Shown one piece after another: positions 1 to 8,794 of a stretch of 64,000 bases of DNA. The notes beneath the pieces are model-generated. The model saw nothing but the letters and a program-made list of their open reading frames with translations. It had not been told where the DNA came from and ran no database searches. Source of the DNA: Sphingomonas vulcanisoli (GTDB lineage Bacteria; Pseudomonadota; Alphaproteobacteria; Sphingomonadales; Sphingomonadaceae). Made by a program: the position numbers and the translations under genes. The stretch's first letter is position 1. Each line of letters opens with the position of its first letter. The stretch spans positions 120,001 to 184,000 of the forward strand of contig NZ_JAAOZC010000002.1 in NCBI RefSeq assembly GCF_011761305.1, given 5' to 3'.

Positions 1-90
1 GAAAGCCCTTAATTATCAGTGTCTTGATCAAGGCGATCTAGGGCGAGCAGGGCAGCCGTCACCGACCCGCCACCCCGAATCATCGTCGAA

Positions 91-516
91 TCAGCTCGCA
101 ATATAGGCCCGCATCGCCTCCGCCTCATTCTCGATCGCATCGATCCGCGCCTTCACCAGGTCGCCGATTGAGACGATCCCGACCAGCTTGCCCCCATCCA
201 CGACGGGCAGATGCCGGATTCGCCGCCGGGTCATCAGGGAGAGGCCAGCGAGCAGCGAAGCCTGGGAGCCGATCGTGATCGGCGGCGTGGTCATCAGTCG
301 CGTCACCGGCCAATCGAGGATCTCGGCGCCATGATCGCCGAGCGCGCGGACGATGTCGCGTTCGGACAATATGCCGGCGATCGCATCGCCGTCACAGACG
401 GGAACCGCGCCAATGCGGCGTTGGGACAGAAGAAGCGAAACGGCGCGCACGCTGGTCTCGGGCGTCGCGTGGACAACGGCGCCTCCCTTCGCGCGCAACA
501 GGGCTGCGATGGTCAT
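91..516 (-). CDS. CBS-domain protein (tandem CBS pair)
   Basis: About 141 residues, consisting almost only of two CBS motifs (roughly residues 8-60 and 72-130). The sequence shows the typical pattern 'GAVPVCDGDAIAGILSERDI' in the first and 'RHLPVVDGGKLVGIVSIGDL' in the second. Tandem CBS modules bind adenosyl ligands such as AMP, ATP or NAD and act as energy or redox sensors; here there is no attached enzyme domain, so the partner is unknown. The open frame extends upstream to 585, but I place the start at the ATG at 516 because GGAGAGA lies just upstream and the CBS homology begins at once. The short C-terminal helix (EAEAMRAYIAS) is usual for single CBS-pair proteins of Proteobacteria. Cytosolic. 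Confidence 0.9.
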   Translation of the reverse strand: MTIAALLRAKGGAVVHATPETSVRAVSLLLSQRRIGAVPVCDGDAIAGILSERDIVRALGDHGAEILDWPVTRLMTTPPITIGSQASLLAGLSLMTRRRIRHLPVVDGGKLVGIVSIGDLVKARIDAIENEAEAMRAYIAS

Positions 517-583
517 GGCATTCTCTCCGCTTGGCGGCGCTGACGGCCGCTCTTGCAGCAGCAGTTGTTTCACGCTTGCGCGC

Positions 584-622
584 AAAAGAAAAGGCGCGCC
601 GTCCGCGATGGACGACGCGCCT
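584..622 (-). terminator. Rho-independent terminator downstream of the DUF4167 gene
   Basis: Read on the minus strand, an AGGCGCG...CGCGCCT stem with an inner CGTCC/GGACG stem is followed directly by TTTTCTTTT. It lies about 22 bases past the stop of the DUF4167 gene, where a terminator is expected. Confidence 0.85.
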
Positions 623-644
623 AGTTCCTCGATCCGATCCGGGA

Positions 645-1415
645 TCAGACCTCGACGGCCGGAGTCTCCTCGCGCGGACGGCGCGGGGCGCGCCGGCGGC
701 GGGGCGCGGCCTCCTCGGCCGGAGCGTCCGCGGTCCCCTCGTCGATCACAACGGGCGCGGCGCCGAAGCCGGCGGGCAGGCGATCGACCTCGATCCGGCT
801 TTCGCGCTGCTCCTCGGTCTCGGCGGCGTGGCCATTGCCATTGCCACCATTGGCATAAGGAGCGTTGCCATTGCCATTGCCGTTGGCATTGCGCTGACGG
901 CGGGGGCGGCGATCGCCTTCTTCACGGGGCGCGCGATCCTCACGCGGCGCACGCTCTTCGCGTTGCGGCCGCTCTTCATAGCGCGGTTGCTCGACACGAC
1001 GTTCGGGCTGCTGGGGCGCGAAGCCCTCGTCCTCGCTGTCATTCCAGTTGTCACCCGGGCTCTGGCCGCCCCGCGATTCGAAGCGCTGGCCTTCGTCGGC
1101 ATAATCGCCATCGTTGCCGAAATCCTCGCGCCCGCCGTCGCTGCGCTGCGGCCGCTGCTCTTCGAAGCGGGCGCGGCTTTCGCTCAGCACGCGGAAATAA
1201 TGATCCGCGAACTGCAGATAATATTCGGTGTTGACTCGATCGCCCTGGCGCTGCGCCTCACCCGCGAGATTCTTATATTTCTCGAGCAACTGGGCGGCGT
1301 TGCCCCGCGCGCGGTTATCGATGCGGTTGCCACGATCCTGGCCGCCAGGCTGGCCGTTACGCACCTGCTGACCGCCACGGCCGCGACGGCGGCCGTTCTG
1401 CCGGTTGTTAATCAA
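645..1415 (-). CDS. DUF4167 domain-containing protein
   Basis: 256 residues. A basic N-terminal stretch (NRQNGRRRGRGG) leads into the conserved DUF4167 core at about residues 28-90 (GNAAQLLEKYKNLA...TEYYLQFADHYFRVL). The rest is a charged, disordered Arg/Glu/Gly tail with an Asn-Gly run (NANGNGNGNAPYANGGNGNG) near residues 175-195 and a Pro/Arg-rich end. The family occurs in Alphaproteobacteria, usually beside prfA/prmC as here, and has no firmly assigned function. The Arg/Gly-rich ends suggest RNA or ribosome contact, but that is inference. The start is TTG with AAGGA about ten bases upstream; no better ATG exists before the conserved core. Confidence 0.9.
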   Translation of the reverse strand: MINNRQNGRRRGRGGQQVRNGQPGGQDRGNRIDNRARGNAAQLLEKYKNLAGEAQRQGDRVNTEYYLQFADHYFRVLSESRARFEEQRPQRSDGGREDFGNDGDYADEGQRFESRGGQSPGDNWNDSEDEGFAPQQPERRVEQPRYEERPQREERAPREDRAPREEGDRRPRRQRNANGNGNGNAPYANGGNGNGHAAETEEQRESRIEVDRLPAGFGAAPVVIDEGTADAPAEEAAPRRRRAPRRPREETPAVEV

Positions 1416-1693
1416 CTTGGCTTATTCCTTGTCACTGGTGGTATCGTACCACTCCATATCCGGATCTTCCCGGAATGTGCTGCGCCGGACCAAATGGCCG
1501 GCAAAACCAACCTTCGCCTCTCGCGGATGTGCTTCGGCTATGATTTGCGCGACCGCCCCTACGGTCCTCAGCAAATGCCGCCTGGCCCCCGATGCTTTCA
1601 GGCTGTCGATGGTGGCGTGTTCCGCCTGCCCATCGCTTTCCTGTTGGGGGATGTAGCGGCTCGCAAGGCGTATTCCAAGCGGAATGTGGGCGT
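1416..1693. other. Gap between prmC and the DUF4167 gene; holds an open frame without a normal start
   Basis: 278 bases without a recognised gene. On the minus strand a frame runs open from inside the prmC tail to a TAA at 1422-1424 and would encode about 90 residues ending in MEWYDTTSDKE. I find no ATG, GTG or TTG at a sensible place near its beginning and no ribosome-binding site, so I do not call it a gene. It may be a decayed gene or chance. A promoter for the DUF4167 gene could also lie here; I see no clear -35/-10 pair. Confidence 0.4.
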
Positions 1694-2500
1694 CTACCGT
1701 GTAATTACAAGGGTTCGGTCCAATCCGGCGAGATCGCGCCGGAGCGAAACCGCGAAGCCCATGGCGGCGAACAGCGCCGACACCACCGCGCCCTGCGTCG
1801 CGCCGATCTCGATGCAGGCGACCCCGCCGGGTGCGAAATCGATCACCTCGGCGATGACGCGATAATCGTCGAGGCCATCCTTGCCCGCGAACAGCGCCGA
1901 GGCGGGCTCGTAGCGCGCGACCGACGCGGGCAGTACCTCGCCAGTGGCGATATAGGGTGGATTGCAGAGAATCAGATCGGCCCCTGGATCGCCTTTCCAG
2001 CCGCCCTCAATAAAGCGCGCGCGGGCCTCGAGCCCGAGCCGCCAGGCGTTGGCCGCCGCGACAGTCAGCGCCGCCTTGGAGCGATCAACACCCTCGCCCA
2101 CCGCATCCGGCCATTGGGTCAACGCGGCGAGCAGCAGCGCCCCCGATCCGGTGCCGAGATCGAGGATCCGCCGGGGCGACCGCGCACCGAAATGATCCAT
2201 CGCCGCTTCGATCAGCCCCTCGGTCTCGGGCCGCGGAAGCAAAACCGCAGGCGTCACCGCCAGATCGATCGACCAGAAGCCCTTGTGCCCGATGATATAC
2301 GCCACGGGCTCCGCCGCCAGCCGCCGCGCCAGCAGAGGCGCGAAACCCGCCGGGCACGCGCGCGTCAGATCGCCGAGCAGCAGAGCATCGCGCGTCGTCC
2401 CCAGCGCATGCGCCATCAGCAGCTCGACATCGAGCCGGGGCGTATCGCTGATTTCTTGCAGCCGCGCCGCGCCGTCGCGCAGCGCATCGGCCAGCGTCAC
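1694..2500 (-). CDS. prmC: Peptide chain release factor N5-glutamine methyltransferase PrmC
   Basis: Methylates the Gln of the GGQ motif in release factors 1 and 2, using S-adenosylmethionine, which speeds peptide release on the ribosome. 268 residues, normal for the family. The N-terminal helical release-factor-binding domain (about 1-75) precedes a Rossmann methyltransferase fold with the SAM loop DLGTGSG (about 113-119) and the catalytic NPPY motif (LILCNPPYI, about 175-183). The frame opens upstream to 2542, but the GTG at 2500 is preferred because it overlaps the stop of the preceding gene in a GTGA and because the family homology starts with TLADALRDGA. Its substrate gene prfA lies two genes upstream in the same run, the classic prfA-prmC link. 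Confidence 0.95.
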   Translation of the reverse strand: MTLADALRDGAARLQEISDTPRLDVELLMAHALGTTRDALLLGDLTRACPAGFAPLLARRLAAEPVAYIIGHKGFWSIDLAVTPAVLLPRPETEGLIEAAMDHFGARSPRRILDLGTGSGALLLAALTQWPDAVGEGVDRSKAALTVAAANAWRLGLEARARFIEGGWKGDPGADLILCNPPYIATGEVLPASVARYEPASALFAGKDGLDDYRVIAEVIDFAPGGVACIEIGATQGAVVSALFAAMGFAVSLRRDLAGLDRTLVITR

Positions 2501-2865
2501 CACGGAAAATCGCGGCCATCGGCCTTCTGCTGCCGCCGCCACGCGGCCCAGGCGTCATATTCCTTGGCCGAACAGCCCGTGACCCCGCCCGCCCCTGTCG
2601 CCGAGCAGGAGCCGATTCCCGCCGCCGCGACATCCGGCGAGGCGAGATCGATCTGGAAATTGGACGGCGGCGCGAGCGGCTTCTGCAATTTCTGCAGCCG
2701 ATAGCGCTCGGCATAGCCGCGATCCTTGGAGCAGACCGCGATCTCGTCCCCCTTCGCCTCGGGACAATTGCGGATCGCCTTGACGATCGTCTCGTGCAGC
2801 GCCTTTCCCGGATCGGGCAGCGGCGCCGCTGCGGCCGCCTGCGCGAGAAGCAGGGCGAGGATCAT
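2497..2865 (-). CDS. Small secreted protein of unknown function between prfA and prmC
   Basis: 122 residues. It begins with a short hydrophobic leader (MILALLLAQAAAAAPLPDPG) that looks like a signal peptide cleaved near residue 14. The mature part has four cysteines (NCPEA, VCSKD, SCSAT, GCSAKE), which could form two disulfides in the periplasm. It starts two bases after the prfA stop and its stop overlaps the prmC start, so it is translated as part of the release-factor operon. I do not recognise the family; similar small secreted proteins often sit here in sphingomonads. Nothing suggests a role in termination beyond position. Confidence 0.75.
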   Translation of the reverse strand: MILALLLAQAAAAAPLPDPGKALHETIVKAIRNCPEAKGDEIAVCSKDRGYAERYRLQKLQKPLAPPSNFQIDLASPDVAAAGIGSCSATGAGGVTGCSAKEYDAWAAWRRQQKADGRDFPW

Positions 2866-2867
2866 GG

Positions 2868-3950
2868 CTATTCCGCGATCTGGGCCAGCCGTTCGGCCTC
2901 GTCCTCGGCGATCAGCGCGCCGACCAGCTCGCTTAAGCCCCCGCCTTCGAGGATTTCGGGGAGGCGGTGCAGCGTCAGGTTGATGCGGTGATCGGTCACG
3001 CGGCCCTGCGGGAAATTGTAGGTGCGGATACGTTCGCTGCGATCGCCTGAACCCACCATGGATTTGCGCGCCCCTGCCCGCTCCGATGCCAGCCGCTCGC
3101 GCTCCGCCTCATAAAGCCGCGCGCGCAGCACCTTCATCGCTTTCTCCTTATTCTTGTGCTGCGATTTCTCGTCCTGCTGGATCACGGTCGTGCCGGTGGG
3201 GATGTGGACGATCCGCACCGCCGAATCGGTGGTGTTGACCGATTGGCCGCCGGGGCCGGACGAGCGATAGACATCGATCCGCAGATCCTTGTCATCGATC
3301 TTCACATCGACATCCTCGGCCTCGGGCAGCACCGCCACCGTCGCCGCCGAGGTGTGGATGCGCCCGCCGCTTTCGGTGACGGGCACGCGCTGGACGCGGT
3401 GGACGCCGCTTTCGAACTTGAGCTTGGCGAAGACGCCCGCGCCCGAGACGCTGGCGACGACCTCCTTGAACCCACCCATTTCGGCGGCAGAGGCGGAGAT
3501 CATCTCGGTGCGCCAGCCCTGCGTATCGGCATAGCGCTGATACATGCGGAACAGATCACCCGCGAACAAAGCCGCCTCGTCCCCGCCCGTGCCCGCGCGG
3601 ATTTCGAGGATCGCGGAGCGCGAGTCGGCGGCGTCGCGCGGAAGCAGCGCCAGCGCCAGCGCGCGCTCGGCCTTGGCGAGATTCTCCTTGAGTTCCTCCA
3701 GTTCTTCGCCGGCCATCGCACGCAGCTCGGGATCGGCGTCCTGATCCTCGATCATATAAGAGAGCGAATCGAGCTCCTGCCGAAACCGCCGCACCTCGCC
3801 CGCGGCCCGCGCCACCGGCTCCAGCTCGGCATAATCCTTGGAGAGTTTGACGAACTGATCGGCGGCAAGATCGGCGCGGGACATCGACGCCTGGAGTTCG
3901 TCCCGGCGCGCCTCGATCTGGCGGATGCGTTCGAGGGGGATGGCGGTCAT
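2868..3950 (-). CDS. prfA: Peptide chain release factor 1
   Basis: Recognises UAA and UAG stop codons and triggers hydrolysis of peptidyl-tRNA. 360 residues, full length. The codon-recognition tripeptide appears as PVT at 190-192 (PxT of class RF1), and the catalytic GGQ at 234-236 is followed by [11 protein letters not shown]. The C-terminal [15 protein letters not shown] is typical. The start ATG overlaps the hisS stop (ATGA), so translation is probably coupled to hisS. PrmC, which methylates this GGQ glutamine, is encoded downstream in the same unit. Confidence 0.97.
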   Translation of the reverse strand: MTAIPLERIRQIEARRDELQASMSRADLAADQFVKLSKDYAELEPVARAAGEVRRFRQELDSLSYMIEDQDADPELRAMAGEELEELKENLAKAERALALALLPRDAADSRSAILEIRAGTGGDEAALFAGDLFRMYQRYADTQGWRTEMISASAAEMGGFKEVVASVSGAGVFAKLKFESGVHRVQRVPVTESGGRIHTSAATVAVLPEAEDVDVKIDDKDLRIDVYRSSGPGGQSVNTTDSAVRIVHIPTGTTVIQQDEKSQHKNKEKAMKVLRARLYEAERERLASERAGARKSMVGSGDRSERIRTYNFPQGRVTDHRINLTLHRLPEILEGGGLSELVGALIAEDEAERLAQIAE

Positions 3951-5281
3951 GTAGTCGGTAACCGGAGACGATGGTCGACTTTTGGCCGTCCCTCCTCCTG
4001 CGGCGGGTTATCTTCGAGGCTGCCCCGGCGCATAACCTGCCTGAGACGATCCTCCAAATCGACCGATGTCGTATCATAAGGATCAAGCCGCCTAAGTCGG
4101 ATATCCATGACAAGGGGGTCAAGGCTTCCGTCCGTCCAAACTTGAATGACAACAGGAACGCCCATTGCTTTCGCGCGATCATACAGTTTTTTGGGAGAAC
4201 CTTTGAAAGCCAGCGCCGTAGGAATTCCTTGTTTACGTAAAAAGGCTGTCAGCGCTTGGCCTTCCAGTTGCGCTCCAGGTTCTTCTACTATGACAGCAGC
4301 ATTTGGTAGCGGCATCGGGATAGGATCGATCAGCATCCCCAGCCGCTCGATTCCCGCCGCCCAGCCAACTGCTGGTGTGTGCGGCCCACCCAGCGTCTCG
4401 ATCAGCCCATCATAGCGGCCGCCGCCCAGCACCGTGCCCTGCGCGCCAAGCCGATCAGTGACGAACTCGAACGCGGTATGCCGATAATAGTCCAGCCCGC
4501 GCACCAGCCGCGCGTTGCGCGTCCACGCCACGCCCGCCGCATCGAGGCCCTTGGTCACCGCATCGAAGAACGCGCCCGCCTCGCTCGACATAAACGTATC
4601 GATCTCTGGCGCAGCGTCGGCGATCGGGCGATCGCGGAGGTCTTTAGAATCGAGGATGCGGAGCGGGTTCTTGAGCAGGCGCTCCAGGCTCTCTTCGGAG
4701 AGATCGCCGCGATGGCGCTCGAAATGTGCGACCAGCGCCTGCCGCCAGGCATCGCGCGTTGCGCTGTCGCCCAGCGTGTTGAGCTGCAGCGTCACGCCAT
4801 GATCGATGCCCAGTTCCTTGAGCAACTGATCGGCGAAGGCCAGCAGCTCGACATCCGCCGCCGGCTCCCCGGCGCCGATCACTTCGGCATCGAGCTGGTG
4901 GAACTGGCGGAAGCGGCCCTTTTGCGGGCGCTCGTAGCGGAACAGAGGGCCATGCGTCGCCACCTTGAGTGGTGCGAACTGCTGCCAGCCCTCGGTCAAA
5001 TAGGCTCGCGCGATTCCGGCGGTGAATTCGGGCCGCAGCGTCAGCGAATCCCCGCCGCGATCCTCGAACGTGTACATCTCCTTGGAGACGACATCGGTGG
5101 TTTCCCCCAGCGAACGCGCGAATACTGCGGTCGATTCGAAGATCGGCACCTCGATCCGCTGGAAGCCATAAAGCTTGCGCACGCGATCGAACGTCTCGAC
5201 CACCTTGGAAAAGCGCGCGGCGGTCTCGCCGAGCATGTCTTGCGTACCGCGAATGGGCCGTGGGGTTTCGATTTTTGCCAT
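3947..5281 (-). CDS. hisS: Histidine-tRNA ligase
   Basis: Charges tRNA-His with histidine in the cytosol. 444 residues from the ATG at 5281. The class II catalytic core shows motif 2 ([19 protein letters not shown], about 111-129) and the histidine-specific segment [15 protein letters not shown] followed by [12 protein letters not shown]. The anticodon-binding domain follows ([16 protein letters not shown] onward), with a tail of about 40 charged residues that looks longer than usual. The open frame reaches 5401, but those 40 extra residues come from the repeat-rich gap and precede the family start [17 protein letters not shown]. First gene of the hisS-prfA-prmC run. Confidence 0.96.
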   Translation of the reverse strand: MAKIETPRPIRGTQDMLGETAARFSKVVETFDRVRKLYGFQRIEVPIFESTAVFARSLGETTDVVSKEMYTFEDRGGDSLTLRPEFTAGIARAYLTEGWQQFAPLKVATHGPLFRYERPQKGRFRQFHQLDAEVIGAGEPAADVELLAFADQLLKELGIDHGVTLQLNTLGDSATRDAWRQALVAHFERHRGDLSEESLERLLKNPLRILDSKDLRDRPIADAAPEIDTFMSSEAGAFFDAVTKGLDAAGVAWTRNARLVRGLDYYRHTAFEFVTDRLGAQGTVLGGGRYDGLIETLGGPHTPAVGWAAGIERLGMLIDPIPMPLPNAAVIVEEPGAQLEGQALTAFLRKQGIPTALAFKGSPKKLYDRAKAMGVPVVIQVWTDGSLDPLVMDIRLRRLDPYDTTSVDLEDRLRQVMRRGSLEDNPPQEEGRPKVDHRLRLPTT

Positions 5282-5329
5282 CTGGCTTTGCCTGTAGTCG
5301 ATCCTTCTCGATTTCGTCATCCCCGCAAG

Positions 5330-5421
5330 CACACTCCCTCTCCCCTTGTGGGTTTGCGGGCGTTTTGGTGTTCGTCCGGGGGGACGAACACTCGCCCGCA
5401 AAGGCCGGGGAGAGGGGTGTG
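5330..5421. repeat. Composite nested palindrome between hisS and ppa
   Basis: Outer arms CACACTCCCTCTCCCC / GGGGAGAGGGGTGTG enclose inner arms TTTGCGGGC / GCCCGCAAA and GTGTTCGTCC / GGACGAACAC around a GGGG loop. The whole 92 bases can fold as one long hairpin or cruciform in the divergent hisS-ppa promoter region. The outer arms belong to the GGGGAG-type family A seen elsewhere in the window. Confidence 0.85.
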
Positions 5422-5473
5422 CGATGGCGAAGCCGAGCTCTACGCTATCGAGTTCGGGAACCCCTCTCCCAAA

Positions 5474-5496
5474 CCCTCTCCCACAAGGGGAGAGGG
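5474..5496. repeat. Family A hairpin (CCCTCTCCC / GGGGAGAGGG)
   Basis: A single near-perfect hairpin arm with an ACAA loop, about 70 bases upstream of ppa. A half copy (CCCCTCTCCC) stands just before it at 5461. Confidence 0.8.
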
Positions 5497-5565
5497 CTTA
5501 ACCGTCCCCGCCCACCGCCAAACAGCCTCTTGCCCCTGCTGCGCCGCAACACTAGTCCGGCTGCC

Positions 5566-6135
5566 ATGAACATCGAACTCATCCCCATCGGCAAGAATCC
5601 TCCCGAGGAACTCAACGTCATCATCGAGGTGCCGACCGGCGGCGAGCCGGTGAAATATGAGTTCGACAAGAAGAGCGGCGCCCTGTTCGTCGATCGCATC
5701 CTGCACACGCCGATGCGCTATCCGGCCAATTATGGCTTCGTGCCGCACACGCTTTCGCCCGACGGCGATCCGCTCGATGCTTTGGTGATCTCGCGATCGC
5801 CCTTCATCCCGGGCTGCGTCGTCAGTGCGCGCCCGATCGCGGTGCTCAAGCTGGAGGATGAGGCCGGCGGTGACGAGAAACTGGTCTGCGTGCCCTCGAA
5901 ATCCACCTTTCCCTATTACAATGACGTGATGGAAAAGGGCGATCTGCCTGAAATCGTGATGGAGCAGATCGAGCATTTCTTCACCCATTATAAGGATCTG
6001 GAAAAGACCAAGTGGGTGCGGATCGGCGAATGGGGCGATACCTCCGAGGCGCATCGCATCATCCTCGAGGCGATCGACCTGGCCAAGGCCAAGAAGGCTG
6101 CGACCGGCGATGATGCCGGCGTGAAGCAACTCTGA
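5566..6135 (+). CDS. ppa: Inorganic pyrophosphatase (family I, soluble)
   Basis: Hydrolyses pyrophosphate to two phosphates, pulling biosynthetic reactions forward. 189 residues. The family I active-site signature is clear: DGDPLDALV (about 65-73) carries the metal-binding aspartates, with EFDKKSGALFVDR before it and the Lys/Tyr residues of VPSKSTFPYYNDV after it. The frame is open far upstream to 5260, but that part is repeat sequence; MNIELIPIGKNPPEELNVII is the usual beginning. Its stop overlaps the next start by one base (TGATG). Cytosolic, probably constitutive. Confidence 0.96.
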   Translation: MNIELIPIGKNPPEELNVIIEVPTGGEPVKYEFDKKSGALFVDRILHTPMRYPANYGFVPHTLSPDGDPLDALVISRSPFIPGCVVSARPIAVLKLEDEAGGDEKLVCVPSKSTFPYYNDVMEKGDLPEIVMEQIEHFFTHYKDLEKTKWVRIGEWGDTSEAHRIILEAIDLAKAKKAATGDDAGVKQL

Positions 6136-7697
6136 TGCGGTGGGCCGGGAAGGAACTCTCAGCCCTAAAAAGTCCGTTTGTGTCGAGCGAAGTCGAGACA
6201 CGTTCCGCCGGATCGCGCCTGGCACGTCCCTCGACTTCGCTCGGGACGAACGGGTGGGTTTTGGCTTTACTGCTATCGGCCCCCGCCATCGCCGCTCCCC
6301 CCGCAGGCCCCGCCGAGCAAGCGACCCGCGCCGCGCTCGCCCGCATCGCCGCTAAGGATAAGGCGACAACCAACGCGGTGATCGCCACCAATCCGCAAGC
6401 CATCGCCGAAGCGCGCGCGCTCGATCGCCAGCGCATGGCGCGCGGGCCGCTGTTCGGTCGCCCCGTCCTCATCAAGGACAATATCGAGACGCGCGAGCAG
6501 CCGACCACCGCCGGCAGCCTCGCGCTCGCCGCCAACGATACGCACCGCGATGCGCCTTTGGTCTCGGGCCTGCGCGCGTCGGGGGCGGTGATCCTCGGCA
6601 AGACCAACCTTTCCGAATGGGCCAACATCCGCTCCACCCATTCGATCTCGGGCTGGAGCGCCGTCGGCGGCCAGACGCGCAATCCCAGCGATCTCGCGCG
6701 CAGCCCGTGCGGCTCCTCCTCGGGCAGCGGCGCGGCGGTCGCGGCGGGCTATGTCGATCTGGCGATCGGCACCGAGACCGATGGATCGGTTACCTGCCCC
6801 TCGGCGATGAACGGCATCGTCGGCTTGAAACCCACGGTTGGCCTCGTCAGCCGCACCCATGTCGTGCCGATCAGCCACAGCCAGGATACGCCCGGCCCAA
6901 TGGCGAAGACGGTGCGCGATGCCGCATTACTGCTGTCCGCGATCGCCGGCAGCGATCCAGCCGATCCGGCGACGGCCGACGCGGACAAATATCGCACCGA
7001 TTATACCGCCGCGCTCACGCCGGACGCGCTCAGGGGCGTGCGAATCGGCGTGATGCGCTTCGATACCGGCGACCAGCCCAAGCTCGACAAGGCGTTCGAG
7101 GCTGCGCTGGCCACGCTCGCTAAAGCGGGCGCGATCCTCGTCGACATCAAGAAGAGCGACGTCGATCTCGGCCGGGACGAGCATCTCGTGCTGATGACCG
7201 AGCTCAAGGCCGATCTGAACACCTATCTCGCCACCACGCCCGCGACGGTGAAGACCCGCGCACTGGCCGGGGTTATCGCGTTCAACGATGCCAACGCCGC
7301 ACGCGAAATGCCTTTGTTCGGCCAGGAAAGTTTCCTCGCCGCCGAACAGACCAAGGGCCTCGACGATCCCGATTATCTCGCCGCGCGCAAACGGTCCGCG
7401 CGCAAGGCCGGCCCCGAAGGCATCGATCGCCTGCTCAAGGACAATGATGTGGTCGCGCTGGTCGGCCCCACTGCCGGCCCCGCCGTGCCGATCGATGCGG
7501 TCAACGGCGATCACTTCGGCGGCGGGCCCGACGCGGGCAGCATCGCCGCGGTCGCGGGCTATCCGCACCTGACCGTGCCGATGGGCCGCATCCAGGGCCT
7601 GCCCGTGGGCTTGAGCTTCATCGGCACCAAATGGAGCGAGGCCAAGCTTCTGGCTTTGGGCTACGCTTACGAACAAGCGCGAGGCCCGGTCCGTTAG
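6135..7697 (+). CDS. Amidase-signature hydrolase, probably exported; N-terminus built partly from a repeat
   Basis: Amidase-signature family enzyme of 520 residues. The Ser-cisSer-Lys triad can be placed: Lys in RPVLIKDNIETRE, a Ser in the Gly/Ser-rich SPCGSSSGSGAAVAAG and a Ser in TETDGSVTCPSAMNG. Substrate cannot be told; relatives cleave amides or peptide amides. Residues 41-53 (WVLALLLSAPAIAA) look like the hydrophobic core of a signal peptide. Before them residues 14-40 are encoded by an inverted repeat (6174-6253), so the native start may have been displaced by its insertion. The ATG at 6135 overlaps the ppa stop, which suggests translational coupling. A TTG just inside the hydrophobic stretch is the only other nearby start. 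Confidence 0.85.
   Translation: MRWAGKELSALKSPFVSSEVETRSAGSRLARPSTSLGTNGWVLALLLSAPAIAAPPAGPAEQATRAALARIAAKDKATTNAVIATNPQAIAEARALDRQRMARGPLFGRPVLIKDNIETREQPTTAGSLALAANDTHRDAPLVSGLRASGAVILGKTNLSEWANIRSTHSISGWSAVGGQTRNPSDLARSPCGSSSGSGAAVAAGYVDLAIGTETDGSVTCPSAMNGIVGLKPTVGLVSRTHVVPISHSQDTPGPMAKTVRDAALLLSAIAGSDPADPATADADKYRTDYTAALTPDALRGVRIGVMRFDTGDQPKLDKAFEAALATLAKAGAILVDIKKSDVDLGRDEHLVLMTELKADLNTYLATTPATVKTRALAGVIAFNDANAAREMPLFGQESFLAAEQTKGLDDPDYLAARKRSARKAGPEGIDRLLKDNDVVALVGPTAGPAVPIDAVNGDHFGGGPDAGSIAAVAGYPHLTVPMGRIQGLPVGLSFIGTKWSEAKLLALGYAYEQARGPVR
6174..6253. repeat. Family D inverted repeat inside the amidase N-terminus
   Basis: Facing arms CCGTTTGTGTCGAGCGAAGT and its inverted partner (ACTTCGCTCGGGACGAACGG side), about 29 bases each, separated by about 22 bases. 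A second copy lies at 62199-62277. This copy is read in frame as amidase residues 14-40. Confidence 0.85.
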
Positions 7698-7715
7698 AAC
7701 GGCCCGCAACACAAT

Positions 7716-7829
7716 CCTCCCCTGCAAGGGGAGGTGGCGCGCAAAGCGCGTCGGAGGGGTATCCCGCCACCGAGAGGGGGACACCCCTCCATCAGCCCTG
7801 CAGGCTGCCACCTCCCCTTGCAGGGGAGG
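7716..7829. repeat. Family A long inverted repeat between the amidase and yihY-type genes
   Basis: Each end is the small hairpin CTCCCCTGCAAGGGGAG. Inside, GGTGGCGCGCAAAGCGCG and GTCGGAGGGGTATC precede an inverted, diverged second half. The same long form occurs at 61662-61787. Confidence 0.88.
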
Positions 7830-7852
7830 ATGGACAATGGCCTAGGAGAGCC

Positions 7853-8794
7853 ATGCGAGACTTTTCTCCCGAAAGCCCCGAGGCGCGCAGCCATCGCACC
7901 CGCTGGGATCGCTCGCTCGCGCAGCTCCGGCCTGGTGCGCGCCTCTATGAGGTGGTCAAGCGCATCGCGATCGGCGTTTATTCGGATGGCTTCATCCATG
8001 CCGGCAATCTCGCCTATCTCGCGCTGCTGACGCTCTTTCCCTTCTTCATCGTCACTGCGGCGCTCGCCCACTTCCTGGGGCAAGGGACCGATACGATGGT
8101 CGCGATCGACAGTTTCACGCGCAACCTGCCCAAATCGATCCGCGAAATGCTGAAGCAACCGATCGCCGACGTGCTCGCCCAGCGCACCGGATCGTTGCTC
8201 TGGCTGGGCGCGCTGGTCGGCCTGTGGACCACGGGCAGCTTCATCGAGACGATCCGCGATATCCTGCGCCGCGCCTATGGCGTCACCTTCTCCAAACCTT
8301 TCTGGCATTATCGGCTGGGTTCGATCGCGCTGATCATCGCCGCGGTGATGCTGACGCTGATCGCCTTCACCCTACAACTGGCGCTGACCGGGGCGGAGCA
8401 GTTCGTGCTCCACCTGCTGCCCTTCGCGCACTGGCTGGTCTCGTGGATCGGCTGGTCCCGCCTCGCGCCGATCGCCACCTTGTTCGTGGCGCTTTATCTG
8501 ATCTTCTACACGCTGACGCCGAGCAAATATCGCTATGCCAGTTGTCCCAAATGGCCGGGTGCGCTCTTCACCACCGCCTGGTGGACGGCGGTAACGCAGG
8601 CGCTGCCGTGGGTGCTCGCTTTGCTCGGCGGCTATAACCGCACCTATGGCAGCCTCGCCGGCGTGATCGTCACCCTGATCTTCTTCTGGTTCGTCGGTTT
8701 CGGGCTGGTGATCGGCGCGCAGCTCAACGCGGCACTGGCGGAAACCCCGGACGAAGGCTTAAAGGACGGCGAAGCGGCGACCGAGGAGGAATGA
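7853..8794 (+). CDS. YihY/BrkB-family inner-membrane protein
   Basis: 313 residues with about six membrane-spanning segments. The YihY core is visible: AGNLAYLALLTLFPFFIV (first segment, about 45-62), LLWLGALVGLWTTGSFIETI, then SIALIIAAVMLTLIAFTL and the last two helices around YGSLAGVIVTLIFFWFVGF. Family members were once called ribonuclease BN, which is wrong; their true function is unsettled. The ATG at 7853 follows AGGAGAG and is preferred over the longer frame from 7631, which runs through the amidase tail and the repeat. The stop overlaps the fabI start (ATGA), so both are likely co-translated. Confidence 0.9.
   Translation: MRDFSPESPEARSHRTRWDRSLAQLRPGARLYEVVKRIAIGVYSDGFIHAGNLAYLALLTLFPFFIVTAALAHFLGQGTDTMVAIDSFTRNLPKSIREMLKQPIADVLAQRTGSLLWLGALVGLWTTGSFIETIRDILRRAYGVTFSKPFWHYRLGSIALIIAAVMLTLIAFTLQLALTGAEQFVLHLLPFAHWLVSWIGWSRLAPIATLFVALYLIFYTLTPSKYRYASCPKWPGALFTTAWWTAVTQALPWVLALLGGYNRTYGSLAGVIVTLIFFWFVGFGLVIGAQLNAALAETPDEGLKDGEAATEEE

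Noticed and set aside
531-1865. Long plus-strand open frame opposite the DUF4167 and prmC genes
   Set aside because: It is an antisense shadow in GC-rich DNA. The minus strand has clear family matches and ribosome-binding sites; this frame matches nothing.
4379-5569. Long plus-strand open frame opposite hisS
   Set aside because: Fully antisense to the hisS catalytic domain, Arg/Ala-rich composition typical of shadow frames.
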